Notes: a model not told the origin generated them from the letters alone. 64,000 bases of DNA from Amycolatopsis iheyensis (GCF_024703995.1 NZ_JAMXQV010000019.1:124001-188000); one strand, 5' to 3'; numbered from the stretch's first letter, positions 48,441-57,279 are shown. Translations and numbers: made by a program.

Positions 48441-48496
48441 TCGTAGCGGAGGTCCCTCCGCTACGATCGACCGTAGCATAACCGGAGGAGCCTCCG
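48441..48496. promoter_or_regulatory. Two TetR-type palindromic operators
   Basis: TCGTAGCGGAGG-TC-CCTCCGCTACGA (48441-48466) is a perfect 12-2-12 palindrome. A shorter copy, CGGAGG-AG-CCTCCG (48483-48496), shares the CGGAGG core and contains the ribosome binding site of the TetR gene. They lie between the aldo/keto reductase and TetR starts and give a mechanism for joint autoregulation. Confidence 0.75.
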
Positions 48497-48498
48497 CT

Positions 48499-49062
48499 TT
48501 GCCTGCTCGTCCCGTGCGCTCCGACGCGCGCCGCAACCGCGAGAAGCTGGTGACGGTGGCCCGCGCGGCCTTCGCCAACGCTGCCGACGCCCCGGTGGCT
48601 CTGGAGGCGATCGCCCGCGAGGCCGGTGTCGGCATCGGCACGCTGTACCGCCACTTCCCGACGCGCGAGTCCCTGGTGGAGGCGGTGTACGCGGCGGAGC
48701 TGGACGACGTCACGGCGAGCGCGCCGGCGTTGCTGGCGGAGCTGCCACCGGAGGCGGCGCTGCGCGCGTGGATGGATCGCTATGCGGCTTTCGTGGCGAC
48801 GAAGCGCGGGATGGCGGATGCGTTGCGGGCGAGCCTGGCATCCGGGCGGATCGCGACGCCGGTCACGCGCGAGCGCATCACGGGGGCGATCGGCGCGATC
48901 TTGGCGGCGGGGGCCCGGTCGGGAACGTTGCGCGGCGACGCTGACCCGGACGACGTGACGACGATGCTGCTGGGAGTTTCCCTGGCGACGCCGTCCGGCA
49001 GCGACCCTGAGCGGATCGGCCGGCTGCTGGATCTGGTCATGGACGCGCTGCGGCCGCGCTAG
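48499..49062 (+). CDS. TetR family regulator divergent from aldo/keto reductase
   Basis: 187 residues from TTG 48499, which has GGAGGAG nine bases upstream; GTG 48514 is an alternative. N-terminal helix-turn-helix RRNREKLVTVARAAFANAADAPVALEAIAREAGVGIGTLYRHFPTRESLVEAVY is followed by the helical ligand domain (TetR_C_49/SbtR-like). The divergent palindromes at 48441-48496 are its likely target. The stop overlaps that of the convergent RHIM-like gene by four bases. Confidence 0.9.
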   Translation: MPARPVRSDARRNREKLVTVARAAFANAADAPVALEAIAREAGVGIGTLYRHFPTRESLVEAVYAAELDDVTASAPALLAELPPEAALRAWMDRYAAFVATKRGMADALRASLASGRIATPVTRERITGAIGAILAAGARSGTLRGDADPDDVTTMLLGVSLATPSGSDPERIGRLLDLVMDALRPR

Positions 49063-49961
49063 AGGCCGGGGCCGGCGATACCGCGTGGCCGTTCCTGTGA
49101 ATTCAGCTGGGAAATGACTTGTCCGGTGCTGGGTGAGTTCACATCGAGGCTGGTGGTGTGGATCTGCTTGTTGTGTCGTCCTGCCGATACGCCGTGTCGA
49201 CGGTGGATTCTCTGGGTGCGGTCCAAGGCCACCATCGTCGGCCCGCGTTCGAAGCTGAACGACGCCAGTCTGACCTGGTCGGCGAGAAATCGCCGCACAT
49301 CGGCAGCAGTTCCTTCGCGATGCAACTCGAGCAGTGTTCGCGCGATGTCTCCACCCAAGTAGAGCTTGGGGCCCATCAGCGTGTAGTCGAACTGCGCGCG
49401 TTGCGTGGAATGATCACCGATCTGCACGCCCTGCGATCTCCTGACCACCACGTAGGCGCGACCATCGGCGGTTGGCCGTTCGTAGGACTCCGTGGCGGTT
49501 CGAGGACTGCGATCGGCGAGTTTCCCGCCGGTGAATCCGGGGCTCCGGCTCGGCTCGCGCCCTGATCCTGACAGCAGTTTCAGCAGACCTTGGTCGAGGA
49601 CCAGCTTGACCTTGCGGATGTCGAGTCTGAGGTGAATGTGCTGCTCGTTGTGGTCGCCCACCTGGACAGCGCGACAGTTCGTGATGACGATCTTGATCAG
49701 CGGCTCGTCGCCGAGCATGCCGTGCTTGGCCAGGGTCGCGGGCAGATCGATGCGTTCCCAGATCACACCGCCGGGATGGTCGTCGATCCGGAGCGTGGCG
49801 GCTTCGGTCTCCGCCGCCCATTCCGCGAGCCACTCGCTCGGCACCTCCGCGGCCTCCGGGCGCGACGGCGCCGTGAGTGCGAAGGTGAGCATGGGAAACC
49901 CGTCGCCGGCCGCTTGGTCGTCTTCATCGGGATCGGGCTCGGGTTTCTCCTGATCGGTCAC
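49059..49961 (-). CDS. Protein with three evenly spaced RHIM-like motifs; unknown function
   Basis: 300 residues, no signal or membrane segment. After an acidic, disordered N-terminus (1-40) and a short helical region (41-95), three related segments occur about 80 residues apart: AVQVGDHNEQHIHL (98-111), GVQIGDHSTQRAQF (178-191) and a weaker GVSAGRHNKQIHTT (257-270). The core V-Q-(V/I)-G is that of RIP homotypic interaction motifs, which assemble amyloid signalling fibres; similar segments exist in bacterial amyloid signalling sequences. A helical segment (IARTLLELHREGTAADVRRFLADQVRLAS) lies between repeats 2 and 3. GTG 49961 has GAGGAGCG before it. No partner NLR or enzyme is adjacent. Amyloid function is inference. 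Confidence 0.78.
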   Translation of the reverse strand: MTDQEKPEPDPDEDDQAAGDGFPMLTFALTAPSRPEAAEVPSEWLAEWAAETEAATLRIDDHPGGVIWERIDLPATLAKHGMLGDEPLIKIVITNCRAVQVGDHNEQHIHLRLDIRKVKLVLDQGLLKLLSGSGREPSRSPGFTGGKLADRSPRTATESYERPTADGRAYVVVRRSQGVQIGDHSTQRAQFDYTLMGPKLYLGGDIARTLLELHREGTAADVRRFLADQVRLASFSFERGPTMVALDRTQRIHRRHGVSAGRHNKQIHTTSLDVNSPSTGQVISQLNSQERPRGIAGPGL

Positions 49962-50070
49962 GGCTCGCTCCTCGGTGGTCGATGGTCCACCGCAGAAGAG
50001 TCGTTCCGCCGCCCGCGCATGTTTCAGCGGCCTGGCCGCGGTACCGAACCGCGGCCAGGCACCCCGAACC

Positions 50071-50835
50071 TCAGCCGTGCGAAACCGTCAACCCGTAGAA
50101 CGCCACCCGCGCCCCGTTCGTCGTGCTGCTCGACGACGACTGGTTGTACGACCCGGCCTTGAAGTACTGCTTGTACTGCTTGAACGACGACGGAATCCCG
50201 TAGTGCGTGGTGCTCCCGTTGACCGTCAGATCGATCGTGTTCCCACCAGAAATGCCGATCGTGTACGTCCACGTCTTGCCGATCGAGACGTGGCCCACCG
50301 TGTGCGGAGTCTGGCCGCCGTCGGGGGAGTTCTCGGTGCCCAGGACGATGTCGCCGTTGGAGTGGTAGTACAGCTCCAGCAACGGTTTCGTCGACGATCC
50401 GCCGCTGCCCAGGTGGACCTGGCCGACGCACACGTTCTTCGTCACCGACACCACCCGCAGTGTCGCGTTCAGCTTGTGCGAACCGCTCAGGGACCAGTTC
50501 GCCGCGGAGCCGTCGCGGTTCATCTCGCGCAGTTCCGAACGGGCGTAGTTCGAGTTCGGGGTGGTGACCCCCTTTTCCGGCGCCCAGAACGTCATCGCGC
50601 CGTCGCGCTTGTCGGTGTAGAAGTAGCTGTCCTGGAAGCCGTTCGCGCCCTTCAAGCGGGACGACGAGATCGTGGTCGGGGAGCCGGGGGAGCCGACCGG
50701 CTCCTGCAGCTGCCAGATCCCCAGGTCGAAGTTTCCGCCCGGGGCGACGCCCGGATCGGCGGCTTGGGCGGGGGCGGCGACCGCGGCCGCCAGGGCCGGA
50801 ACCGCCAGGAGGACGAGCAGGGCTCGCACGCGCAT
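50071..50835 (-). CDS. Secreted polysaccharide lyase family 7 (alginate lyase type)
   Basis: 254 residues. Sec signal ends near AQAA (residue 25). The beta jelly-roll catalytic domain has the three PL7 boxes: ARSELREM (R-T/S-E-L-R), QVH in VCVGQVHLGSGG (the variant of QIH that tends toward polyguluronate/polymannuronate specificity) and YFKAGSYNQ. Arg, Gln, His and Tyr from these boxes form the active site for beta-elimination of uronates. The length is that of a single-domain lyase. It has its own promoter (50920-50948) and is divergent from the protease gene. Confidence 0.93.
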   Translation of the reverse strand: MRVRALLVLLAVPALAAAVAAPAQAADPGVAPGGNFDLGIWQLQEPVGSPGSPTTISSSRLKGANGFQDSYFYTDKRDGAMTFWAPEKGVTTPNSNYARSELREMNRDGSAANWSLSGSHKLNATLRVVSVTKNVCVGQVHLGSGGSSTKPLLELYYHSNGDIVLGTENSPDGGQTPHTVGHVSIGKTWTYTIGISGGNTIDLTVNGSTTHYGIPSSFKQYKQYFKAGSYNQSSSSSTTNGARVAFYGLTVSHG

Positions 50836-50919
50836 CGAGGTGTCCTCTCACGATGGAACGCTGAACCATTCGTTCATGGCGGTGAATAAATGGTCTGGAC
50901 AACCCGGCGGCGTGAGGGA

Positions 50920-50948
50920 ACGTTAAGACGGCGTTGGTGAGTTGTCAA
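50920..50948 (-). promoter_or_regulatory. Promoter of the PL7 lyase gene
   Basis: On the minus strand TTGACA (50948-50943) and TAACGT (50925-50920) are spaced by 17 bases, 85 bases before the lyase start. The rest of the 50836-51081 gap must also hold the protease promoter, which I cannot place with confidence. Confidence 0.5.
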
Positions 50949-51081
50949 GGATCGATCCGTCGGACAAAAACCAACTATCGACCACAAGTCGTCAGAAAGC
51001 GACTTTCGTAGCTAACCAGCACCCGAGCCCGTCTGGTCTGCTCGTGATCACCACCTTCCAGGTCCCCGAAGGGAGATGTTC

Positions 51082-51882
51082 ATGCAGGTAGACGGACGTT
51101 CCACGGTCCGGCGGGCAGCCGCGGTCCTCGCCGCGGTCGCCGCGGCCGGCGCTCTCGCCGTCACCGCCGCACCCGGTGCGTCGGCCGGTGATCCGCGGAT
51201 CGTCGGCGGCACCCCGACCACCATCGACGACTTCCCGGCCACCGTCATCTTCAACGTCAACGGCGCTCAGCACTGCGCGGGCACCCTGGTCGCGAAGAAC
51301 AAGGTGCTGACCGCCGCGCACTGCACCGACGGCGTCGAAGCCTCGCAGATGGAGATCATCGGAGGCCAGACCAAGTTCAGCGACACCTCCGGCGAGAAGG
51401 CCGGCGTCAGCGACGTGTGGCAGAACCCCGAGTTCACCATGGACGGGATGCAGCACGACAACTCCGTCCTGACGCTGGACAAGGACCTGTCCTACACCCC
51501 GGCGACGCTGGTGCAGTCGGCCGACGACGCGGCGTACAAGACCGGCGCGGACGTCACCGTGGTCGGGTGGGGCGCGACGTCCGAAGGCGGCGACGTCTCC
51601 GACACGCTGCTCAAGGTCTCGGTGCCGGTGGTGGACAACGCCTCCTGCGCGGAGAAGTACACCGCGGCCGGCTCGAACTACGACAAGGCCTCGATGTTCT
51701 GCGCCGGCGTGCCCGAAGGCGGCAAGGACTCCTGCCAGGGCGACTCCGGTGGCCCGGCCTACGTCGACGGCAAGCTCGCCGGCATCGTCTCGTGGGGTCA
51801 GGGCTGCGCCCGCAAGGACTTCCCCGGTGTCTACACCAACGTCGGCAACGACTACTCGACCATCAGCTCGCACATCGGCTGA
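51082..51882 (+). CDS. Secreted trypsin-like serine protease
   Basis: 266 residues. Signal ends near ASAG; a very short propeptide may follow, then the mature N-terminus IVGG, as in trypsin. Triad: His in LTAAHC, Asp in HDNSVLTLD, Ser in SCQGDSGGP. Asp six residues before the catalytic Ser (KDSCQGDS) gives trypsin specificity for Arg/Lys. Cys pairs fit the usual disulfides. Start: ATG 51082 has GAAGGGAG seven bases upstream; ATG 51076 lies too close to it. Members of this kind resemble Streptomyces griseus trypsin. A strong hairpin follows. Confidence 0.94.
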   Translation: MQVDGRSTVRRAAAVLAAVAAAGALAVTAAPGASAGDPRIVGGTPTTIDDFPATVIFNVNGAQHCAGTLVAKNKVLTAAHCTDGVEASQMEIIGGQTKFSDTSGEKAGVSDVWQNPEFTMDGMQHDNSVLTLDKDLSYTPATLVQSADDAAYKTGADVTVVGWGATSEGGDVSDTLLKVSVPVVDNASCAEKYTAAGSNYDKASMFCAGVPEGGKDSCQGDSGGPAYVDGKLAGIVSWGQGCARKDFPGVYTNVGNDYSTISSHIG

Positions 51883-51888
51883 CGAAAT

Positions 51889-51943
51889 CCCGGGCGGGGA
51901 CGGCTGAAGCCGAGTCGAGGGGTCTTCAGCCGTCCTGCCCGGG
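51889..51943 (+). terminator. Long hairpin terminator of the protease gene
   Basis: Arms of about 20 bases (CCCGGGCGGGGACGGCTGAAG against CTTCAGCCGTCC-TGCCCGGG, one bulge) start seven bases after the stop. Confidence 0.75.
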
Positions 51944-52023
51944 CGTGGGTAAAAGTACCGACGCGGGAGATCGGTCCGTGCTTATCCTGGCTGGTCGAGT
52001 TTTCTCGCGAAAGGGTCGCCGTC

Positions 52024-54291
52024 ATGGAACAGCCCGAAGGTCAAGAAACCGGACAAGCCACCGCCGACGGGGTGAACCGCCGCAGCCTGCTCACCGGCGT
52101 CGGCGGCTTCCTCGCCGCCGGGGGAGCGGCCACCCTGCTCGCCTCACCCGCCGCGGCCGACCCCGCCGCCCAGGTCGAACGCAACCCGCGGGTCGAAGAC
52201 CTCCTCAGGAAGATGACCCTCGCCGAAAAGCTCGGTCAGCTGCAGCTGGTCGGCACCGAGGACCTCGCGCGGACCGCCCTCGCGACCGGTCAGCTCGGCG
52301 GCGTGTTCTCCGTGGTCGGTGCGGCGAAACTCAACGCTCTGCAGAAGATCGCCGTCGAGAAGACCCGGCTGCGCATCCCGCTGGTCTTCGGCCTGGACGT
52401 CATCCACGGCTACACCACGAACTTCCCGATCCCGTTGGCCCAGGGCGCCAGCTTCGACCCGGGCGTGCCGGCCGCCGACGCGACCGTGTCCGCGAAGGAA
52501 GCCCGCCGCAGCGGCATCCACTGGACCTACGCCCCGATGATGGACGTCACCCACGAACCACGCTGGGGCCGCATCGCCGAGGGCAACGGCGAAGACCCGT
52601 ACCTGACGTCCCGGATGGCCGTTGCGAAGGTCCGCGGTTACCAAGGGGACAACATCGCCTCGCCGGACCGGCTCGCCGCCTGCGCCAAGCACTTCGTGGC
52701 CTACGGCGGCGCGGAAGGCGGCCGTGACTACAACACCGTCGACGTTTCGTTGCAGCGCCTGCACAACCACTACCTGCCGCCGTTCAAGGCGAGCGTCGAA
52801 GCCGGCGTCGCGACCGTGATGGCCAGCTTCAACACCATCAGCGGTGTGCCCGCGCACGGCAACGGCTACGTCCTGCACGACGTCCTCAAAGGCGCGTACG
52901 GCTTCCGCGGGTTCGTCGTCAGCGACTACACCGGCGTCGAAGAGCTGATCAACCACGGTCTCGCCGGCGACGGCGCGGACGCCGCCGCGGCCGCGTTGCC
53001 GGCCGGCGTCGACATGGAAATGGTCAGCACCAACTACGTCGAGTACGGCGAGCAGCTGCTGAACCAGCGCCGGATCACCCGCGACCAGATCGACGACGCC
53101 GTCCGCCGGATCCTGCTGGTCAAGGTCAAGCTCGGCCTGTTCGAGCACCCGTACGTCGACGAGGCCGGTGAGGTGAAAGCGCCTTCTCCGGCCGCGCTCG
53201 CCGCGTCGCGCCAGGCCGCCGGGCGGTGCATGGTGCTGCTCAAGAACGAAGGGCCGGTGCTGCCGCTGGCCAAGGCGGTCGGCTCGGTCGCCGTCGTCGG
53301 ACCGCTCGGCAACGCGACCTACGACCTCAACGGCACCTGGGCGGGCCTGGGCGCCGGCGCGGGCACGACGCCGCCGGTGACCGTGGTCGACGGCATCAAG
53401 GCCGCCGCCCCTGGCGCCCAGGTCACCTACACCGCGGGCTGCTCCGTCGACGGGACCGACACCAGCGGGTTCGCCGCCGCGCAGCAGGCCGCCCGGGCGG
53501 CCGACGTCACCGTCGTCGTGGTCGGCGAAACCGCCGCGATGAGCGGGGAAGCGGCCGCGCGGTCGAACATCGACCTGCCCGGCGTGCAGCAGCAGCTCGT
53601 CGCCGCGATCAAGGACACCGGCAAGCCGTTCGTGGTCGTCCTCGTCAACGGCCGGCCGCTGACCATCCCGTACCTGCACGACAACGCCCCGGCGATCCTC
53701 GAGGCGTGGGCCCCCGGCGTGCAGGGCGGGCACGCGGTCGCCGACGTCCTGTTCGGCGTGGTCAACCCGGGCGGCAAGCTGCCGGTCAGCTTCCCGCGCG
53801 CGGTGGGCCAGATCCCGATCTACTACAACCACGAGAACACCGGCCGCCCGGCCGATCCGGACAACAAGTACACGTCGAAGTACCTCGACCTGGAGACCGG
53901 TCCGCTGTACGAGTTCGGTCACGGCCTGTCCTACACGAGCTTCCGCGTCGACGGCCTGCGCCTGTCCGGCACGCGGATGTCCGCGCGTGGCGGCCGGATC
54001 CAGGTGAGCGTGCAGGTGAGCAACACCGGCGGCCGCGCCGGCGACGAGGTCGTCCAGCTGTACCTGCGCGACCCGGTCGCGAGCATCGTGCAGCCGGTCC
54101 GGCGGCTGCGCGGCTTCCAGCGCGTCGGCCTGGCCGCGGGCGAGTCGAAGCCGGTGACGTTCACCCTCACCCCGGACGACGTCGGCTTCTACGACAACGG
54201 CGCCAAGTTCCGCGTCGAGCCGGGGAAGATCGAGGTCTACGTCGGCACCAGCTCGGCCGCCACCCTGACCGCGAGCTTCACCGTCACCTGA
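52024..54291 (+). CDS. Tat-exported GH3 beta-glucosidase (BglX-like)
   Basis: 755 residues. A twin-arginine signal (NRRSLLTGVGGFLAAGG) ends near AAA (residue 46). GH3 N-terminal barrel (about 60-370): GLDVIHGYTTNFPIPLAQ, MMDVTHEPRWGRIAEGNGEDPYL, AACAKHFVAYGGAEGGRDYN, and nucleophile Asp in FRGFVVSDYTGV. GH3 C-terminal domain (about 400-630) and a fibronectin-III-like domain (about 660-750, GDEVVQLYLRD...RRLRGFQRVGL). It hydrolyses terminal beta-glucosides outside the cytoplasm, complementing the GH64 glucanase 10 kb upstream. Its end overlaps the convergent XRE-cupin gene by eight bases. Confidence 0.94.
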   Translation: MEQPEGQETGQATADGVNRRSLLTGVGGFLAAGGAATLLASPAAADPAAQVERNPRVEDLLRKMTLAEKLGQLQLVGTEDLARTALATGQLGGVFSVVGAAKLNALQKIAVEKTRLRIPLVFGLDVIHGYTTNFPIPLAQGASFDPGVPAADATVSAKEARRSGIHWTYAPMMDVTHEPRWGRIAEGNGEDPYLTSRMAVAKVRGYQGDNIASPDRLAACAKHFVAYGGAEGGRDYNTVDVSLQRLHNHYLPPFKASVEAGVATVMASFNTISGVPAHGNGYVLHDVLKGAYGFRGFVVSDYTGVEELINHGLAGDGADAAAAALPAGVDMEMVSTNYVEYGEQLLNQRRITRDQIDDAVRRILLVKVKLGLFEHPYVDEAGEVKAPSPAALAASRQAAGRCMVLLKNEGPVLPLAKAVGSVAVVGPLGNATYDLNGTWAGLGAGAGTTPPVTVVDGIKAAAPGAQVTYTAGCSVDGTDTSGFAAAQQAARAADVTVVVVGETAAMSGEAAARSNIDLPGVQQQLVAAIKDTGKPFVVVLVNGRPLTIPYLHDNAPAILEAWAPGVQGGHAVADVLFGVVNPGGKLPVSFPRAVGQIPIYYNHENTGRPADPDNKYTSKYLDLETGPLYEFGHGLSYTSFRVDGLRLSGTRMSARGGRIQVSVQVSNTGGRAGDEVVQLYLRDPVASIVQPVRRLRGFQRVGLAAGESKPVTFTLTPDDVGFYDNGAKFRVEPGKIEVYVGTSSAATLTASFTVT

Positions 54292-54877
54292 GTCGGCTCG
54301 ACCGGGCGCGGGCGCGCAGGTGGGCGCGCTCGCCGTGCCGGCCGAAGAGGATGAGGAGCTCGACCGCCTTCCCGTCGGCGCTGCCGAGCCAGTGCGGGAG
54401 GGCGGTGTCGAACTCCGCGGCCTCGCCGGCCGGCAGCACCAGGTCGTGGTCACCGAGGACCAGCCGCAGCCGTCCGGTGAGGACGTAGAGCCATTCGTGG
54501 CCGTCGTGGGTCTGGTGGTCCGGCTCGAGCGGCCGGTCGGTGCTCGGGATGAGCATCTTGTACGCCTGCATGCTCCCGGTCCGCCGGGACAGCGGCACGA
54601 ACGTCATGCCGTGCCGGTGGATCGGGCTGAGGTGGATGCGGGGATCGCCGGTGCGGGGTGCGCCGACGAGGTCGTCGAGCGGGACGTCGTAGGCGCGGGC
54701 CAGCGGGAGCAGCAGCTCCAGGCTGGCCCGCCGCTGCCCGCTCTCCAGCCGCGAGAGCGTGCTCTCCGAGACCCCGGTGGTGCCGGCCAGCTCGGCGAGG
54801 GTCAGCCCGCGGTGCCGGCGCAGCGCCCGCAGCCGGGGGCCGACGGCGTGCAGGACGTCTTCGAAGTCTTCGCTCAC
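54284..54877 (-). CDS. XRE-cupin transcriptional regulator, paralogue 1
   Basis: 197 residues from GTG 54877. The XRE helix-turn-helix (VGPRLRALRRHRGLTLAELAGTTGVSESTLSRLESGQRRASLELLLPLARAYDVPLDDLV) is followed by a cupin_2 domain (HEWLYVLTGRLRLVLGDHDLVLPAGEAAEFDTALPHWLG) that probably binds a small ligand or metal. It is divergent from a SAM methyltransferase with a TCTTGC/GCAAGA dyad between. The same arrangement with clear paralogues recurs at 60184-61398. Confidence 0.92.
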   Translation of the reverse strand: MSEDFEDVLHAVGPRLRALRRHRGLTLAELAGTTGVSESTLSRLESGQRRASLELLLPLARAYDVPLDDLVGAPRTGDPRIHLSPIHRHGMTFVPLSRRTGSMQAYKMLIPSTDRPLEPDHQTHDGHEWLYVLTGRLRLVLGDHDLVLPAGEAAEFDTALPHWLGSADGKAVELLILFGRHGERAHLRARARSSRLR

Positions 54878-54884
54878 CCGCCCA

Positions 54885-54903
54885 TCTTGCCGAAACCGCA
54901 AGA
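54885..54903. promoter_or_regulatory. Candidate operator of XRE-cupin paralogue 1
   Basis: TCTTGC (54885-54890) and GCAAGA (54898-54903) form a dyad around CGAAACC, eight bases from the regulator start and 40 from the methyltransferase start. The TTGC/GCAA half-site recurs at the paralogous locus (60789-60814). Confidence 0.5.
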
Positions 54904-54943
54904 ACGCGTGCCAGTTCGGCCCGGCACTGGGCAGGGTGGGCCC

Positions 54944-55552
54944 ATGACGATCACCGACGCCGCCACGCGGTTCTGGGACTCCCACTACCAGGCCCCGCGC
55001 GGCGAACCCCGCGCCAACCTCCGGCTCACCGAAGTGGCCGCGGGCTGGGCGCCCGGCGTGGCACTCGACCTGGGCTGCGGGCCCGGCGGCGACACCCTGT
55101 GGCTGGCCCGCCGCGGCTGGCGGGTGACCGCGGCCGACATCTCCGGCGTCGCGATCACCCGCCTCCAGGCGCGTGCCGACGCGCTCGGCCTGCCCGTCAC
55201 CGCCGAGCGGCACGACCTGGGCGCCACGTTCCCCGCGGGCCGCTTCGACCTCGTTTCGGCCCACTACCTGCACACTTCCTTCGAGCTGCCCCGCGAGCGC
55301 GTCCTGCGGCGAGCCGCGGAAGCGCTGTCGCCCGGCGGCCGGCTCCTGGTCGTCGACCACGGGTCCGTCGCGCCGTGGTCGTGGGACCAGGACGCCCGCT
55401 TCCCGGCGCCCTCGGAGGTGGCCGATTCCCTCGAACTCGGTCCGGAATGGACGATCGAGCGAGCGGAAGCGCTTACCCGCCAAGCCACCGGGCCCGGTGG
55501 GCAGACCGCCGAGGTCGTCGACCACCTGCTGCTGATCGGCCGCGTCCGATGA
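54944..55552 (+). CDS. Class I SAM-dependent methyltransferase, paralogue 1
   Basis: 202 residues, Rossmann-like fold. SAM motif I is ALDLGCGPGGDTLWLARRGWRVTAADIS, the post-I acidic residue is D in TAADIS, motif II/III lies in FDLVSAHYLHTSF and LSPGGRLLVVDHG. The short N-terminus FWDSHYQAP is of the type seen in tellurite/thiopurine-like methyltransferases. Substrate unknown. It overlaps the DinB gene by ATGA and faces the XRE-cupin regulator. Confidence 0.9.
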   Translation: MTITDAATRFWDSHYQAPRGEPRANLRLTEVAAGWAPGVALDLGCGPGGDTLWLARRGWRVTAADISGVAITRLQARADALGLPVTAERHDLGATFPAGRFDLVSAHYLHTSFELPRERVLRRAAEALSPGGRLLVVDHGSVAPWSWDQDARFPAPSEVADSLELGPEWTIERAEALTRQATGPGGQTAEVVDHLLLIGRVR

Positions 55553-56028
55553 GCCCCCGCCGGCGAGACACCCCGCCGCCGCGGACCGGGCCGGGGGAGA
55601 AGGAGACCCTCTTGGCGTTCCTCGACCAGCTGCGCGCGGCCGTCGCCGCCAAGGCCGAGGGTGTCCCCGAACCGCAGGTGCGGACCGCGGGGGTGCCGTC
55701 GGGCACCTCGCTGCTGGGCCTGGTCCGGCACCTGATCCACGTCGAGCGGTTCACCTTCCTCGGCGAGCAGCCGGCCGGCTGGCCCGCCACGTTCCGCCCG
55801 CGTCCGGACGAGACTGCCGCGTCGCTGCTCGCCGGCTACCGGGCCGCCGTCGAGGAGGCGAACGTGGTCATCGAGGCGTGCGCCGACCTGACCGAGCCGG
55901 TGGCCCGGCCCGGCCGCACGCCGCCGTCGATGCGCTGGGCACTGGTGCACATGATCGAGGAGACCGGCCGGCACGCCGGGCACGCGGACATCCTGCGCGA
56001 GCTGATCGACGGTGCGACCGGCCGCTGA
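55549..56028 (+). CDS. DinB/DUF664 family protein
   Basis: 159 residues, four-helix bundle. ETLLAFLDQLRAAVAAKAEG, SLLGLVRHLIHVERFTFLG and the final HMIEETGRHAGHADILRELIDG place the metal-binding His residues (HLIHVE, HMIEETGRHAGH) as in mycothiol- or bacillithiol-dependent DinB_2 enzymes. Such enzymes conjugate or isomerise thiol adducts, suggesting detoxification. It is coupled to the methyltransferase by a four-base overlap and ends four bases from the convergent hydrolase. Confidence 0.9.
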   Translation: MSPRRRDTPPPRTGPGEKETLLAFLDQLRAAVAAKAEGVPEPQVRTAGVPSGTSLLGLVRHLIHVERFTFLGEQPAGWPATFRPRPDETAASLLAGYRAAVEEANVVIEACADLTEPVARPGRTPPSMRWALVHMIEETGRHAGHADILRELIDGATGR

Positions 56029-56031
56029 GGA

Positions 56032-57174
56032 CTACTTGCAGAACGCGGTGTCCACAGCGGACAGCACGGCGACGGCGGCCGGCTCGGCGTCACCGAAGGT
56101 CCCCGGCAGCGCGGTCACGGCCAGCCCGACCGAGCGGCCGTCTTCGGTGGCGCCACCCCGCGTTTCGTAGCCGTCGATGTCGCCGCCGTGTCCCCAGTAG
56201 ACACCACCGCAGCTGAGCGGCACGCGGAACAGGCCGAGGCCGTACTGCCAGCCCGGGAACAGCGGGGCCTCGACGGTCTTGCGCATTTCGGCCAGCTGCG
56301 CGGGCGGCACGAGCTTGCCGTCGAGCAGCGCGCGGTCGACCGCGGCGAGGTCGCTCGGCGTCGAGATCAGCTGGCCGGCCGCGCCGCCCCACGAGGGATC
56401 CATCTCCGTCGCGTCGACGACTTCCCCGCCGGTGGAGTGGGCTTGGGCGTACCCGTGCGGGTGCGGGCCCTGGATGGTCTGGTCACCCACCTGCGGCCAG
56501 TAGGTGTCGCGCAGGCCGGCCTTCCGGATGACGCGTTCGGTGATCTGCTCCTGCACCGGGCGTTCGGTGACCCGCTCGATCAGCAGGCCGGCCAGGAGGT
56601 AGTTGGTGTTGCTGTACTCCCACTTCGTCCCGGGCGCGAAGTCCGCCGGGTGCGCGAGCGCCGCGGCGAGCAGGTCGTGCGCCTGGAAGAACTTGTGCTG
56701 CACCTTGGTGAAGTCCTCGACGCCGAGGTAGGCGGTGTAGTTCGGCAGCCCGCTGGTGTGCTGCAGCAGCTGCCGGACGGTGATGTTCCGGCCGTCGATG
56801 CCCTCGCCGCGGACCAGGCCGGGCAGGTACTTCTCGATCGGCGCGTCCAGCTCCACCTTGCCCTCGGCCACCAGCTGCAGGACGACGACCGCGGTGAACG
56901 TCTTGGTGTTGCTGCCCGCCCGCACCCGGCCGTCGACCGGCACCGGGACCGGCCGCCCCAGCCGCGCCGAGCCGGCGACCAGCGACGTCGTCCGGCCGTT
57001 CTTGGTCACCGACGCGAGCGCGGCTGGGAACTTCTCCTTGCGCACCAGGGAGTTCAGGCTGTCCTGAGTGGGCGACCGCCGGTCCTGGCCCGCGACCGCG
57101 GCGGTGGCGCCGGCCGCACCCAGCAGCCCGGCCACGGTCAGGACCACCGCACCCTTGCGCATCGTGGATGTCAT
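56032..57174 (-). CDS. Secreted serine hydrolase (class C beta-lactamase/DD-peptidase family)
   Basis: 380 residues. Signal ends near AVAG (residue 31). The S-x-x-K motif is SNTK in RAGSNTKTFTAVV (about residue 93), Y-x-N is YSNTNY, and the third box is HGGDIDGYE (HxG). The fold is that of D-Ala-D-Ala carboxypeptidase R61 and esterases of family S12. ATG 57174 has AAGGAGAG seven bases upstream. It has two Cys near the C-terminus (SCGG and the final CK) that may pair. Peptidoglycan or ester substrates are both possible. Confidence 0.9.
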   Translation of the reverse strand: MTSTMRKGAVVLTVAGLLGAAGATAAVAGQDRRSPTQDSLNSLVRKEKFPAALASVTKNGRTTSLVAGSARLGRPVPVPVDGRVRAGSNTKTFTAVVVLQLVAEGKVELDAPIEKYLPGLVRGEGIDGRNITVRQLLQHTSGLPNYTAYLGVEDFTKVQHKFFQAHDLLAAALAHPADFAPGTKWEYSNTNYLLAGLLIERVTERPVQEQITERVIRKAGLRDTYWPQVGDQTIQGPHPHGYAQAHSTGGEVVDATEMDPSWGGAAGQLISTPSDLAAVDRALLDGKLVPPAQLAEMRKTVEAPLFPGWQYGLGLFRVPLSCGGVYWGHGGDIDGYETRGGATEDGRSVGLAVTALPGTFGDAEPAAVAVLSAVDTAFCK

Positions 57175-57279
57175 CGCACTCTCCTTCTTCCGTTCCGACA
57201 CCGGAAATGCTGGCCGAAACGGGCACGAAGATCAGCAGTGCTGGCCACCCGATCCGGGGTAGCGCCAGCGCTACCCCCC

